Assembly (NCBI RefSeq): GCF_000334895.1
Contig: NZ_BAFM01000013.1
Coordinates: forward strand, 62,001 to 126,000
Source: Halococcus agarilyticus
GTDB taxonomy: Archaea > Halobacteriota > Halobacteria > Halobacteriales > Halococcaceae
DNA length: 64,000 nt
Direction: 5' to 3'
Part shown: one piece after another, positions 52,030 through 60,519 of the stretch
How the letters are laid out: each line of letters starts with the position of its first letter
Numbering within the stretch: the stretch's first letter is position 1
Program-made: the position numbers and the translations under genes
The notes under the pieces: generated by a model
What the model was told of the DNA's origin: nothing
The model's input: only the letters and a program-made list of their open reading frames with translations
Databases searched by the model: none

Positions 52030-52791
52030 CTACCACGCCGAGTACCCGCCGTCGACGACGAGTCCGTGGCCGGTGACGTAGGAGGACTCGTCGCTGGCGA
52101 GGAAGGCGATGCAGTCGGCGATCTCCTCGGGCTCGCCGAGTCGGCGGAGGGGGTACTGAGCGGTCATCCGCTCGCGCGCGGTCTCGGGGTCGTCCTGGGA
52201 TTCGAAGTACTCACGGCCGAGTGCGGTGTCGGTGAAACCCGGACAGACGGCGTTCGCGCGCACCCCGTGTGGCCCCGCCTCGGCGGCCACCGCGCGGGTG
52301 AAGTTGAGCACCGCGCCCTTCGTGAGCGAGTACACCGACTGTTTCGGCAGGCCGAGCACGCTCGCCAGCGACCCGACGTTCACGATCGCGCCCGATCCCT
52401 GGGACTTCATCGCCGGCAGGGCGGCGTGACAGCCGTTCCACACCCCTCGAAGATTGACGTCGAGGACTCGATCGAACGTCTCGGTATCGGTCTCCTCGAC
52501 GACCGCCGGCGGCTGACCGATCCCGGCGTTGTTGACCAGCGCGTCGAGACTGTCCTCGGCGGCGATGGATTCGACGAGATCCACGAACGCCGCCTCGTCG
52601 CGCACGTCGAGTTCGTGGAACGTCGCGTCGCCGTCCGCCGCTTCGATCCGCTCGACGGTCTCCTTGCCGCCCTCGCGGTCGACATCGGTCACGATCACCC
52701 GAGCGCCTTCCTCGGCGCAGCGCTCCGCGGTCGCACGCCCGATCCCCGCCCCCGCACCCGTCACGAGCACCGTTCGATCGTCGAATCGCAT
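52030..52791 (-). CDS. SDR-family oxidoreductase (FabG-like)
   Basis: 253-aa classical short-chain dehydrogenase. TGAGAGIGRATAE binds NAD(P), NNAGIGQPP, catalytic Ser in NVGSLASVLG, Tyr and Lys in SVYSLTKGAVLNF, and the ending SSYVTGHGLVVDGGYSAW. Most similar in layout to 3-oxoacyl-ACP reductases and sugar dehydrogenases. Asp at the end of the second strand (VTDVD) favours NAD. TTTATA at about 27 nt upstream supports the start. Divergent from the next SDR. Confidence 0.88.
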   Translation of the reverse strand: MRFDDRTVLVTGAGAGIGRATAERCAEEGARVIVTDVDREGGKETVERIEAADGDATFHELDVRDEAAFVDLVESIAAEDSLDALVNNAGIGQPPAVVEETDTETFDRVLDVNLRGVWNGCHAALPAMKSQGSGAIVNVGSLASVLGLPKQSVYSLTKGAVLNFTRAVAAEAGPHGVRANAVCPGFTDTALGREYFESQDDPETARERMTAQYPLRRLGEPEEIADCIAFLASDESSYVTGHGLVVDGGYSAW

Positions 52792-52948
52792 GGAACGACC
52801 ACCACAGGCCGGCGATATAAACCCGATCGGTCGTGAACGAACGATCGTCACCTTCGATCGGATCGTCGGCGATCGGGAGCACGACGGATCGAAGTCGGCT
52901 CCGACGGGTCGCCGAAAGAACGAACCACGCCGCCGACCATCGGGTCGT

Positions 52949-53686
52949 ATGGCAGCCGACCAGCCACTCGCCGGCCACGCGGCGATCGTCACCGGAGCCA
53001 GCTCGGGGATCGGGAGCGCGACGGCGCACGCGCTCGCACGTGAGGGGGCCGACATCGTGCTCGCCGCACGGCGGGAGGAACGCTTGGAGGAACTCGCCAC
53101 GGAGCTCGAAGCCGATCACGGCGTCGCGACCCTCGTCGCGCCGACCGACGTCACCGAGGAGGACGCGGTTGCGGACCTCGTGGATGGGACGGTCGACGCG
53201 TTCGGCAGCCTCGATGTGCTCGTCAACAACGCCGGCCTCGCGCGCGGGGCCGACGTCGGGACCCTCTCGACCGAGGAGTACCGCACCATGATGGGCGTCA
53301 ACGTCGACGGGTGTTTCTTCACGACGCGCGCGGCGCTGCCGCATCTCCGGGCGTCCGAGGGCAACCTGATCTTCGTCGGGAGCTTCGCGGGGCAGTACCC
53401 CCGCCCGTTCAACCCGGTCTACGCCGCGACGAAGTGGTGGGTCCGCGGGTTCGCCCACAGCGTCGCCGGCGCGGTCGGGGAGGCGGGCGTCGGCGTCACC
53501 GTGGTCAACCCCTCGGAGGTGCGGACGGAGTTCGGTGACGACGAGACCTTCGAGGAACGGTTCGACGAGGGCGAGGTCACCGAGCCCGACGAGATCGGCG
53601 ACGCGATCGCGTTCGCCGCGCGCCAGGACCGCTCGACCGTGAGCGAACTCGACCTCTTCCGGCGCGACAAGTTCAGCGACTTCTGA
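52949..53686 (+). CDS. SDR-family oxidoreductase (YdfG-like)
   Basis: 245-aa short-chain dehydrogenase. TGASSGIGSATAHAL binds NADP (AARREERLEEL after the second strand), NNAGLARG, FVGSFAGQYPRPFNPVYAATKWW has the Ser, Tyr and Lys of the active site. It resembles serine/3-hydroxy-acid dehydrogenases (YdfG type). Start ATG at 52949. Its 3' end overlaps the convergent hypothetical gene by 14 bp. Confidence 0.88.
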   Translation: MAADQPLAGHAAIVTGASSGIGSATAHALAREGADIVLAARREERLEELATELEADHGVATLVAPTDVTEEDAVADLVDGTVDAFGSLDVLVNNAGLARGADVGTLSTEEYRTMMGVNVDGCFFTTRAALPHLRASEGNLIFVGSFAGQYPRPFNPVYAATKWWVRGFAHSVAGAVGEAGVGVTVVNPSEVRTEFGDDETFEERFDEGEVTEPDEIGDAIAFAARQDRSTVSELDLFRRDKFSDF

Positions 53687-54092
53687 GTTCGACCGCGAGC
53701 GCGTCGGCGGGGTCGGCCGGGCCGCGGACGTATCTCGTGGGATCGCGCTCGACCGCGAAAGCGTGGATCGTGACCACCAGACGCTCCGAATCGAGCGTCG
53801 CGCGTAGAACGGGGCCGACGCTCGTGATCGCGACGTACGGCGGCGCGGCGACTGGTTCGGCCGTGAGCTCCGCGCCGAGTGCGTCGATGGCCCCCGCGAG
53901 CATCGCCGGGAGGCGATCGAGCACGCCCGCACGATCGAGCCTCCGCTCGAACGGATCGACCACCGCCGCGCGGTCGGGGGTCGTGTCGCCGTCCCACGAG
54001 TCGGCGACGACGTCGGCGCACACGAGCACGGTGTCGAGCAGGTCGGCGTGAGTCGTGAGAAGATGCTCGCGAACGGTGGCCGCCCGGGACAT
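53673..54092 (-). CDS. Haloarchaeal protein of unknown function (139 aa)
   Basis: 139-aa soluble protein, not recognised. The first part is helical (MSRAATVREHLLTTHADLLD, FERRLDRAGVLDRLPAMLA), then strands with PPYVAITSVGPVLRATLDSERL, and the ending RGPADPADALAVELRSR. Possibly a ligand-binding or regulatory domain. The ATG at 54092 is used; an in-frame GTG at 54107 would overlap the upstream stop as GTGA and cannot be excluded. It lies downstream of the rhodanese-MBL gene on the same strand. Confidence 0.6.
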   Translation of the reverse strand: MSRAATVREHLLTTHADLLDTVLVCADVVADSWDGDTTPDRAAVVDPFERRLDRAGVLDRLPAMLAGAIDALGAELTAEPVAAPPYVAITSVGPVLRATLDSERLVVTIHAFAVERDPTRYVRGPADPADALAVELRSR

Positions 54093-54103
54093 CGCTTGCG
54101 GGC

Positions 54104-55273
54104 TCACTCCGCGGGCGCGGCGGCGCAGTTGTTCGGTCCGAGTTCGAGTTCGAACGCGGTCTCGTCGTCGGCGTTCTCCTGTCCGCGGTTGATCGCGACG
54201 ATCCGTTCGTGGTTCGCCGGCCGCGGCCCCATCCCGTCGAGCAGCCGCTCGACGAATTCTTTCCTGCCCATCGAGAAGGCGGGAAGTCGCTCGCGGAGGT
54301 CACCGAGCCGCGCGGTGTACGCACCGCCAGCTTCCGGCTGTTCAGACGGACCGTGGTGGCCCGGCGCGACGAGAAGATCGTCGTCGAGCGCGTCGAAGCG
54401 CCCGGTCAGCGTGTCGTGGAGCGTTCCGGCGAGGTCGCGCGCACCGTCGGCACCGGCTTCGAGGTCCGGCCGTGGAACGCCATCGAGGAACAGCGAGTCG
54501 CCCGTGAGCAGGGCGTCGCCGGCTCGGAACGCGAACGCACCCGAGGTGTGGCCCGGTGCGGCGATCGCTTCTATCACCGTGTCGCCGAGCGCGAGTGCTT
54601 CGCCGTCGGCGACTGTCGTGACGCCGTCGACGCCACGCGCGGCGGCAGGCTCGGGGAAGAGTGGCTCAGCGCCGGTTTCGGTCGCGAGTCGCCGGACGCC
54701 GCTCACGTGGTCGGCGTGGAGGTGGGTGTCGATCACGTAGCGGAGATCGACCCCGCGATCCGCCGCATCCGCGACGTACCGATCCGTGAACGCTCGGAGC
54801 GGATCGATCACCGCCGCCTCGCCGCCGGCGTGGACGAGATACGCGAGGCAGCCGCTGGAGGGTCGGCGATACTGAATGATGGTTGCGGGACCGCCGGAGT
54901 CGATCTCGCTTGCGCGATAGACCCGCGCCCAACCCGTCATCCCCTCGGCGAGGTTGCGGGCCGCGACGCCCGCCCCGGCGAGCAGGTCGGCGACGTGATC
55001 GCTCGCCTCGCCGCGGCCACAGACCACCGTGATCGGCTCGTCGAGGTCGAGATCGGCGGCGAGGTCGTCGACTCCGCCGGTGACCTCGGCCTGGAGGAAC
55101 CGGGCGTAGGGGACGTGCTCGTGCTCGATCGACGATCCTTCGATGGCCCACGACGCGATCTCGTCGCGGTCGCGGACGTCGAGTACGCTCACCCGATCGC
55201 CGGCGTCGATGGCGCGCGCGAGTTCGGCGGGCACGAGTGCGTCCATGCTCGATCCGGGTTCGGAGTCGCTCAT
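54104..55273 (-). CDS. Rhodanese / metallo-beta-lactamase fusion hydrolase
   Basis: 389-aa two-domain protein. Residues about 10-120 form a rhodanese domain with active-site Cys in TVVCGRGEASDHVA. Residues about 135-340 are a metallo-beta-lactamase fold with THLHADHVSG, GHTSGAFAF and TGDSLFLDG, the persulfide dioxygenase (ETHE1/Blh) pattern. A C-terminal helical part ends GPNNCAAAPAE. Such fusions handle persulfide and sulfide in the cytoplasm, the rhodanese moving sulfur and the MBL oxidising it. The ATG at 55273 begins MSDSEPGSSM; a second Met lies nine residues on. Confidence 0.88.
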   Translation of the reverse strand: MSDSEPGSSMDALVPAELARAIDAGDRVSVLDVRDRDEIASWAIEGSSIEHEHVPYARFLQAEVTGGVDDLAADLDLDEPITVVCGRGEASDHVADLLAGAGVAARNLAEGMTGWARVYRASEIDSGGPATIIQYRRPSSGCLAYLVHAGGEAAVIDPLRAFTDRYVADAADRGVDLRYVIDTHLHADHVSGVRRLATETGAEPLFPEPAAARGVDGVTTVADGEALALGDTVIEAIAAPGHTSGAFAFRAGDALLTGDSLFLDGVPRPDLEAGADGARDLAGTLHDTLTGRFDALDDDLLVAPGHHGPSEQPEAGGAYTARLGDLRERLPAFSMGRKEFVERLLDGMGPRPANHERIVAINRGQENADDETAFELELGPNNCAAAPAE

Positions 55274-55324
55274 GCGTGTGGTAGGCGTCCGCAGCCGATA
55301 TACTGTGGGGCGGAACCACTCGGA

Positions 55325-55500
55325 CTACGGTCGGCGCGCGGCGGGCGCGTCGCGGTGTGGAGACGCGCCCGCTCGTGCGAGGTCTGCGCGAGCGGTGCGA
55401 GGCGTGAGCGAAGTGAGGGCCTCGACCGCGAACGGCGAGCGAAGCGAGCAAACGAAGGAATCGGTTGGGGAGGGTGTGGCTCGCGGTTCTCGTTTGTATC
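55325..55500. repeat. Hairpin-rich repeat island E
   Basis: The 55274-55600 gap contains this copy of the repeat family. GGGCGCGTC (55343-55351) pairs with GACGCGCCC (55362-55370); CGAGGC (55398-55403) pairs with GCCTCG (55419-55424). The block of 26 bases near 55379-55404 is identical to island B, and the right edge TCGGTTGGGGAGG with the following CTCGCGGTTCTCGTTTG is shared with B. No gene is seen. Confidence 0.78.
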
Positions 55501-55600
55501 GTGAGTCGCATGCGTACGGATCAGCCGTCCACTCTCTGCTCATGGGCGACGCTCGATCGGCCCCCGGACAGTATAAGCGTCGACCACGATAGCTGGTGTC

Positions 55601-56254
55601 ATGGACGGCGAGACCCTGATCGACGACGTGCGCGAGGCGAAGGCGACCCGGCTCGATCGGCTCGGCGGGACCAAGTGGCTGCTCGCGGCGACGGGGGCCG
55701 ATCTCGAAACCGAGCGCGTCCTCCGGGTGGCGGCGGCGAGCGAGACGGCCGCCGCCGAGACGTTCGAACGGTGGGCCGACGACGAGGGGAACGATCGGGC
55801 GCGCGAGGCGTTCGCGTCGGTCGCGGCGCTCGAACGCGATCACGCGGCCCGGGTCGTGGACCATCTCGACGGCGAGTCCGAGTCGGAGGTCGACTTCGAA
55901 CCGGAAGCCGAGTCTGGCGCGCTTCACGAGTTCCTTCGAGGTCTCGACGGGACGCCCGAGCGCGTCGGCGCGGGCCTCGTCGGACGGCCGCTCGTGAGCG
56001 ACCGCACCACCGTCCAGATCGTGAGCTTCTTCGTCAACGAGGCGGATGAGCGCCGCGCCGATCTCTTTCGAGAGCTCCGAACCGAGACCGACGAACTCCT
56101 CGACGAAGGGGCGACGGTGCTCGATGGGGTCTGCACCGTGGACGACGACTGGGAGCGCGCCCGCGCGGCCGCCACGGGGACGATCGACATCGCGTACGAC
56201 GAGTTCGCGGACGATCTCGGCGCGATGGGACTCGACCCGCGCTCGATCTGCTGA
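55601..56254 (+). CDS. Ferritin-like / rubrerythrin-family protein
   Basis: 217-aa helical protein with the pattern of a ferritin-like four-helix bundle: AAASETAAAETFERWAD and FASVAALERDHAARVVDHL supply Glu and His ligands, and SDRTTVQIVSFFVNEADERR and a last long helix follow. A role in iron or peroxide handling is inferred. The ATG has TATAAG at 27 nt upstream, so the mRNA is leaderless. Some residues differ from classical rubrerythrin and the C-terminal rubredoxin domain is absent. Confidence 0.68.
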   Translation: MDGETLIDDVREAKATRLDRLGGTKWLLAATGADLETERVLRVAAASETAAAETFERWADDEGNDRAREAFASVAALERDHAARVVDHLDGESESEVDFEPEAESGALHEFLRGLDGTPERVGAGLVGRPLVSDRTTVQIVSFFVNEADERRADLFRELRTETDELLDEGATVLDGVCTVDDDWERARAAATGTIDIAYDEFADDLGAMGLDPRSIC

Positions 56255-56333
56255 GTCGTGCCGTCGGTCGCGGCTGCGGTGTGGCTGCCGGGTCGCTCGC
56301 AACCGAGTACGGGTGCCGAGAGCGGAGCGTGTC

Positions 56334-56813
56334 TCAGATCGAGAACTCGTAGAGATCGTCGCCGACGTGGTGGAGCGACTCGACGACCTTCCCCGAATCG
56401 CCAGTCATCTCCTCGCCGTCGACGAGCGCGCGACCGATCGCGAGAGCCTTGCCGTGGGTCTCTTCGACGATCACGACGTGCTGGCCCGCCTCGATCCCGG
56501 GATCGGCCTCGGTGATGCCCGGCCGCATCACGTCAGCGCCGTCGGAGACGAACGAGATCGCGCCGGTGTCGACGGTGACCACGCCCGTCTCGGCCGGGTG
56601 GGCGTTCGCACCGCGCACGGTGAGGAAGGGCTCGTCGTCGAGGTATATCACGAGCGGCTCGCCGTCGACGAGGACGAGATCACGGTCGCTCTCGGCGAAC
56701 TCGACGCGCTCGTAGGTGTCGCCAGCGAGATCGACGCCGAGCCGATCGGCGAGCGTCCGCTCGATTTCGTCGACCGCGTCGCTTCTGAGGTGGTGGCGGG
56801 ATCTGACCTGCAT
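56334..56813 (-). CDS. PUA-domain RNA-binding protein
   Basis: 159-aa protein with an N-terminal alpha/beta region (about 1-75) and a C-terminal PUA domain (about 75-155), seen as EPFLTVRGANAHPAETGVVTV and ADVMRPGITEADPGIEAGQHVVIV. This is the archaeal MCT-1/DENR-like or tRNA-modification-related arrangement. It likely binds rRNA or tRNA. The start at 56813 has a TTTATC box 27 nt upstream and GGGAGGGT just before the ATG. Confidence 0.85.
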   Translation of the reverse strand: MQVRSRHHLRSDAVDEIERTLADRLGVDLAGDTYERVEFAESDRDLVLVDGEPLVIYLDDEPFLTVRGANAHPAETGVVTVDTGAISFVSDGADVMRPGITEADPGIEAGQHVVIVEETHGKALAIGRALVDGEEMTGDSGKVVESLHHVGDDLYEFSI

Positions 56814-56927
56814 ACCCTCCCGTACCCATCGGCGGTGATAAATCGTGCGCCAGCGACGCGGACACAACGCGAACACGACAGCGTGCCGACGCGAAGAGGT
56901 AAGTGCGCGGCTGCCGAAGGAGGTCGT

Positions 56928-57236
56928 ATGTGGGGGTCCCGGCGCACCCGGGAAAGCAAAACGGTCACCTGTATTGCGTGCGGCGGCTCGGTCCGGCGCT
57001 CCGAGGCGCGCGAGTACGACAAGCACGGCAATCGGTGGGAGCGCAGCGGCAAGGAGTTCGAACACCTCTGCAAGGACTGCTACCGGGATCTCTGCCACCA
57101 GCCACGCGACGAGCTCGAAGCCCTCCTCGTCGAGATCCACGCCGTCGAGGGGACCGATTCACGCACCGCGTTCCTCCGGCGGTACGGGGAGCTCGTCGAG
57201 GAGCGCTACGGCCCGCTGGAAGAGCGCGAGCGCTGA
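56928..57236 (+). CDS. Small zinc-binding haloarchaeal protein
   Basis: 102-aa basic/acidic mixed protein with CIACGG (residues 15-18) and CKDC (about 48-51), suited to one zinc, then a helical C-terminus (CHQPRDELEALLVEIHAV, SRTAFLRRYGELVEERY). Resembles conserved haloarchaeal proteins of unknown function. GGAGGT lies 3 nt before the GTATG start, a strong Shine-Dalgarno, and GGTAAG is about 28 nt upstream. Confidence 0.68.
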   Translation: MWGSRRTRESKTVTCIACGGSVRRSEAREYDKHGNRWERSGKEFEHLCKDCYRDLCHQPRDELEALLVEIHAVEGTDSRTAFLRRYGELVEERYGPLEERER

Positions 57237-57317
57237 GTGCCCCGCCTTCGGACGTGTCACCGCCGCCGTCGATCACGCTGCCAGAACGACTAATTGTCGG
57301 CTCCCCGTAGCGCCGTC

Positions 57318-58595
57318 ATGAGCGATCAAGCAGCCGCCGGCACCACCGAGGGCCAGGGACCGGTCGAGATCGACGAGGAGCTCGCCCGCCACCTCGAAAA
57401 CAAGCGCGAAGAGCTGTTCGAGAAGTTCGGGATCCACGAGGAGTTCCCCGACGAAGTGCTCGACGAGGCCGAGGCCCGCACCGAGGACGTCAAAAGCGAG
57501 ATCGACGACGAGCTCGACGATCGCCGAGATCTCCGGGATCTGACGACGTGGACCACCGACCCGGTCGACGCGCGGGACTTCGACGACGCGCTCAGCATCG
57601 AGAAGGGTGAGGAGGAGTTCGTCCTGTGGGTCCACATCGCGGACGTGACCCACTACGTCCACCCCGAAAGCGAGATGTGGGCCGAGGCGGTCGAGCGGGC
57701 GAACACGGTCTACCTCCCGGATCACACCGTCCACATGCTGCCCGCGACGCTCGCCGAAACCGTGTGTTCGCTCGTGCCCGACGAGGACCGCCTGGCGCAC
57801 ACCGTCGAGATGCATCTCGACCGCGAGACTCTCTCCTTCGAGTCGATCGACATCTACAAATCGGTGATCCGGAGCGACGAGCGGCTGACCTACACCCAGG
57901 CCGAACGCCGGCTCGACGATCCCGAGAGCGCGCTCCACGAGGAGAGTTCCTTGGTGTTCGAACTCGCCGACCGTCTCCACGAACAGCGCAAAGAGGATGG
58001 ATCACTCGTCCTGAATCCGCGCCGGGACCGCGCCCACACCATCATCGAGGAGTGCATGCTGAAGGCGAACAAGGCCGTGACCCACGAACTGATGTGGGAT
58101 CGAGGGGTCGAGGCGATGTACCGCGTCCACCCCCAGCCCTCACCCGACCAGTGGGACGACGCGCTTCAGGAGATTCAAGAGCTCGACGGCGTGTCGATCC
58201 CCGGCGACGCGTGGGGCGACGATCCCCGAATCGCCGTGAACGCCACCCTGGAGGAAGCCCCCGAGCGACAGTTGGGGAAGATACAGTACGCCGTGATGAA
58301 GGTGATGCCGCGCGCGCGCTACATGAACGACCCCTTCGGCGGGCACCACGCGCTCAACTTCGACATCTACGGGCACTTCACCAGCCCGATCCGGCGGCTC
58401 TCCGATCTGGTGAACCACTGGATCGTCCACGCGAACGACGTGCCCGAGAACCTGCTACAGCTGTGTGATCACGCCTCCGACCAGCAGCAGGCCGGCGAGA
58501 AGTGCGAACGCGAGTACAAGCAGTTCCTGGAGGAGGTGGGCTTGGATGCGGATGCGGTGAACAATCGGGGAATCGAGGTTGTCGGGGAAGACTAA
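57318..58595 (+). CDS. rnr: RNB-domain ribonuclease (RNase R/II family)
   Basis: 425-aa 3'-5' exoribonuclease containing only the RNB catalytic domain. The metal-binding motif is DPVDARDFDDALSIEKG (Asp at about 84-93), followed by VAHIADVTHYVHP-like LWVHIADVTHYVHPES, ERANTVYLPDHTVHMLP and CMLKANKAVTHELMW; the end is DIYGHFTSPIRRLSDLVNHW. There are no cold-shock or S1 domains, as in other haloarchaeal forms. GACTAATTG 27 nt upstream supports the ATG. Confidence 0.9.
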   Translation: MSDQAAAGTTEGQGPVEIDEELARHLENKREELFEKFGIHEEFPDEVLDEAEARTEDVKSEIDDELDDRRDLRDLTTWTTDPVDARDFDDALSIEKGEEEFVLWVHIADVTHYVHPESEMWAEAVERANTVYLPDHTVHMLPATLAETVCSLVPDEDRLAHTVEMHLDRETLSFESIDIYKSVIRSDERLTYTQAERRLDDPESALHEESSLVFELADRLHEQRKEDGSLVLNPRRDRAHTIIEECMLKANKAVTHELMWDRGVEAMYRVHPQPSPDQWDDALQEIQELDGVSIPGDAWGDDPRIAVNATLEEAPERQLGKIQYAVMKVMPRARYMNDPFGGHHALNFDIYGHFTSPIRRLSDLVNHWIVHANDVPENLLQLCDHASDQQQAGEKCEREYKQFLEEVGLDADAVNNRGIEVVGED

Positions 58596-58758
58596 TTTCC
58601 AGTAGATAGTGTTCCTCATGCCCATCCATCGGGAACGAAGAACTCGCTGTCGGTCAGGTCAACCCTATGACTTTCCAGCCGATTGACCGCACCCACGACC
58701 CGCGCCACCGGGAGTGAATCCTCCGGCAGGAAACCATCGCGCGAACGTGTGACAACGA
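58596..58758. other. Intergenic region with a possible reverse-strand gene remnant
   Basis: Between the RNB gene and the small membrane protein. On the reverse strand an open frame ends at 58616 (about 45 codons, GFLPEDSLPVARVVGAVN and LTDSEFFVPDGWA) with no start codon upstream. G/C at third positions is about two thirds, lower than in real genes here, so this may be a decayed fragment or chance. No RNA gene or hairpin array is seen. Confidence 0.25.
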
Positions 58759-58926
58759 CTACTCCGCGATCGCCTGGGCGATCAGCGCGATGATGATGAT
58801 CGGGATGCCGATACCCGAGGCGATCAACACCACGAGAATCAGGACCTTTCCGACGGTGCTCGCGTCGCCCCAGATCGATCGCCGTGCGTCGTTGATGCTC
58901 TCCGCGAGATCGTTGATCGCGCCCAT
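58759..58926 (-). CDS. Small membrane protein (55 aa)
   Basis: 55-aa protein with an N-terminal amphipathic part (MGAINDLAESINDARRSIW) and one long membrane segment (VLILVVLIASGIGIPIIIIA, broken by Gly-Ile-Pro). Function unknown. An upstream in-frame ATG would lengthen it to 73 aa, but the additional residues are not hydrophobic. It is downstream of the OFA transporter on the same strand. Confidence 0.6.
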   Translation of the reverse strand: MGAINDLAESINDARRSIWGDASTVGKVLILVVLIASGIGIPIIIIALIAQAIAE

Positions 58927-59052
58927 GCAGAGAGAATCGAGACGGAACGTGTTCATCGCTGGGCCGGCCAGCGCAAGCAACGGGGCCGTTCAGTCACCGT
59001 TCGATCGGACGGCGAAGCCACAATCGATCGGTGGTTCGTCGATCTCGGCCGT

Positions 59053-60339
59053 TCAGTCGGTCGCCGTCTCCGCGGCGCTCGGAGTCCGACTCGCGCTCTG
59101 GAGCTTGCCGATCCGCCACCGGAGGACGACGACCGTCACGAGGCCCACGACGAGGGCACCGTTCATGACGTACAGCGCGCTCGTGTAGTTCCCCGTCGAT
59201 TCGAGGATCGTCGAGGCGAGCTGTGGGCCGGCCACGCCGGCGACGCCCCACGCCGTGAGCGCGTAGCCGTGGATCGCGCTGACTTCCTCCGTGCCGAAGA
59301 GGTCGCTGAGGTACGCCGGCAGGCAGGCGAACCCGCCGCCGTAGCACGTGATGACGAGGAAGATGATCCCCGCGAGGAGCCAGACGCCCGTGACCTGTGG
59401 CATCAGGAAGAAGGCGACGATCTGAATGGCGAAAAACGCCGCGTACGTCGTCGTCCGGCCGATGTAGTCCGACAGACTGGCCCACACGATGCGGCCGCCG
59501 CCGTTGAAGATGCCGATGTAGCCGGTGATGAACGCGGCGGTCGTCGCGCTCGCGCCGGCGATCTGCTGGAGCATCGGCGAGGCAAAGGCGAGCAGCATGA
59601 TGCCCGCGGAGACGTTGATGAAGATGATGAGCCACACCATCCAGAAGCGTGGCGACGTGCGCGCTTCCTTCGCAGTGAGGTTGCTGATTCCCGACAGCGC
59701 GCTTCTCGCCTCCTCCTGGTTTTCCGGCGTGTCCTCCATCCCTTCGGGGAGCCATCCGTCCGGCGGCTTGGCGAGATAGCTCGATCCCGCCGCCATCAGA
59801 ACGAAGTACAGCGCTCCGAGGGCGAAAAAGGCCGTCGCGACGCCGTAGCCCTGGATCAGGAAGTTCCCGAGCGGGCCGGTCAGCAGCGCGCCGGCACCGA
59901 ACCCCATCACCGCGAGGCCGGTGGCCATCCCCCGACGGTCGGGGAACCACTCGACGAGCGTTCCAATGGGTGTGATGTATCCGAGCCCGATCCCCATCCC
60001 GCCGACGACCCCGAACGTGGCGAGGAACAGCGGGAGGCTTCCGAGGAGGACACTCACGCCGGAGCCGATCATCCCGAGACCGTACAGGACGGCCGCAGCC
60101 AGCCCGGATTTCCGTGGGCCGTACTTCTCGACGTAGCTACCCAGGAAGGCGGCCGTGATCCCGAGGACGAACACCGCGATGGAAAAGGCGGTCGTCACGC
60201 TCGACGTGCTCCACCCCTGCGTCTCGTTCAGCGGTATCTGGTAGATACTGTACGCGTAGATGCTGCCGATCGACAGGTGGATCGCGACGGCCGACGCCGC
60301 GATCAACCACCGGTTCTTGTCCGTGCCTGTGGATGACAT
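59053..60339 (-). CDS. OFA-family MFS transporter (oxalate/formate antiporter type)
   Basis: 428-aa protein with 12 predicted helices of the oxalate/formate antiporter (OFA) family. The start LIAASAVAIHLSIGSIYAYS, GMGIGLGYITPIGTLVEWFP and GFGAGALLTGPLGNFLIQ and the second-half ISNLTAKEARTSPRFWMVW are family-like. The substrate may be a carboxylate; no oxalate genes are close. TTATTAAC 25 nt upstream of the ATG at 60339 gives a leaderless mRNA. Confidence 0.85.
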   Translation of the reverse strand: MSSTGTDKNRWLIAASAVAIHLSIGSIYAYSIYQIPLNETQGWSTSSVTTAFSIAVFVLGITAAFLGSYVEKYGPRKSGLAAAVLYGLGMIGSGVSVLLGSLPLFLATFGVVGGMGIGLGYITPIGTLVEWFPDRRGMATGLAVMGFGAGALLTGPLGNFLIQGYGVATAFFALGALYFVLMAAGSSYLAKPPDGWLPEGMEDTPENQEEARSALSGISNLTAKEARTSPRFWMVWLIIFINVSAGIMLLAFASPMLQQIAGASATTAAFITGYIGIFNGGGRIVWASLSDYIGRTTTYAAFFAIQIVAFFLMPQVTGVWLLAGIIFLVITCYGGGFACLPAYLSDLFGTEEVSAIHGYALTAWGVAGVAGPQLASTILESTGNYTSALYVMNGALVVGLVTVVVLRWRIGKLQSASRTPSAAETATD

Positions 60340-60360
60340 CCTCTAACGGCACGGTCTATC

Positions 60361-60368
60361 GTTAATAA
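60361..60368 (-). promoter_or_regulatory. TATA-like box of the OFA transporter
   Basis: TTATTAAC on the reverse strand, centred about 25 nt from the ATG at 60339. The stretch 60340-60519 between the transporter and the PHP gene is AT-richer than average and otherwise without recognisable features. Confidence 0.5.
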
Positions 60369-60519
60369 CAAGTTTTGGTTGACGAAGCGGTTGCCGATTC
60401 TTGCGTACCGAGAAACGAAGTTTTCTTTGCACTAACCAGTTACAGTTCTGTCGCCAAAACGAGCTTCGCATCGAATCGGCTCCGAAGTGCAGCTCCGCGG
60501 TCCGAACGCGCCACGCCGA

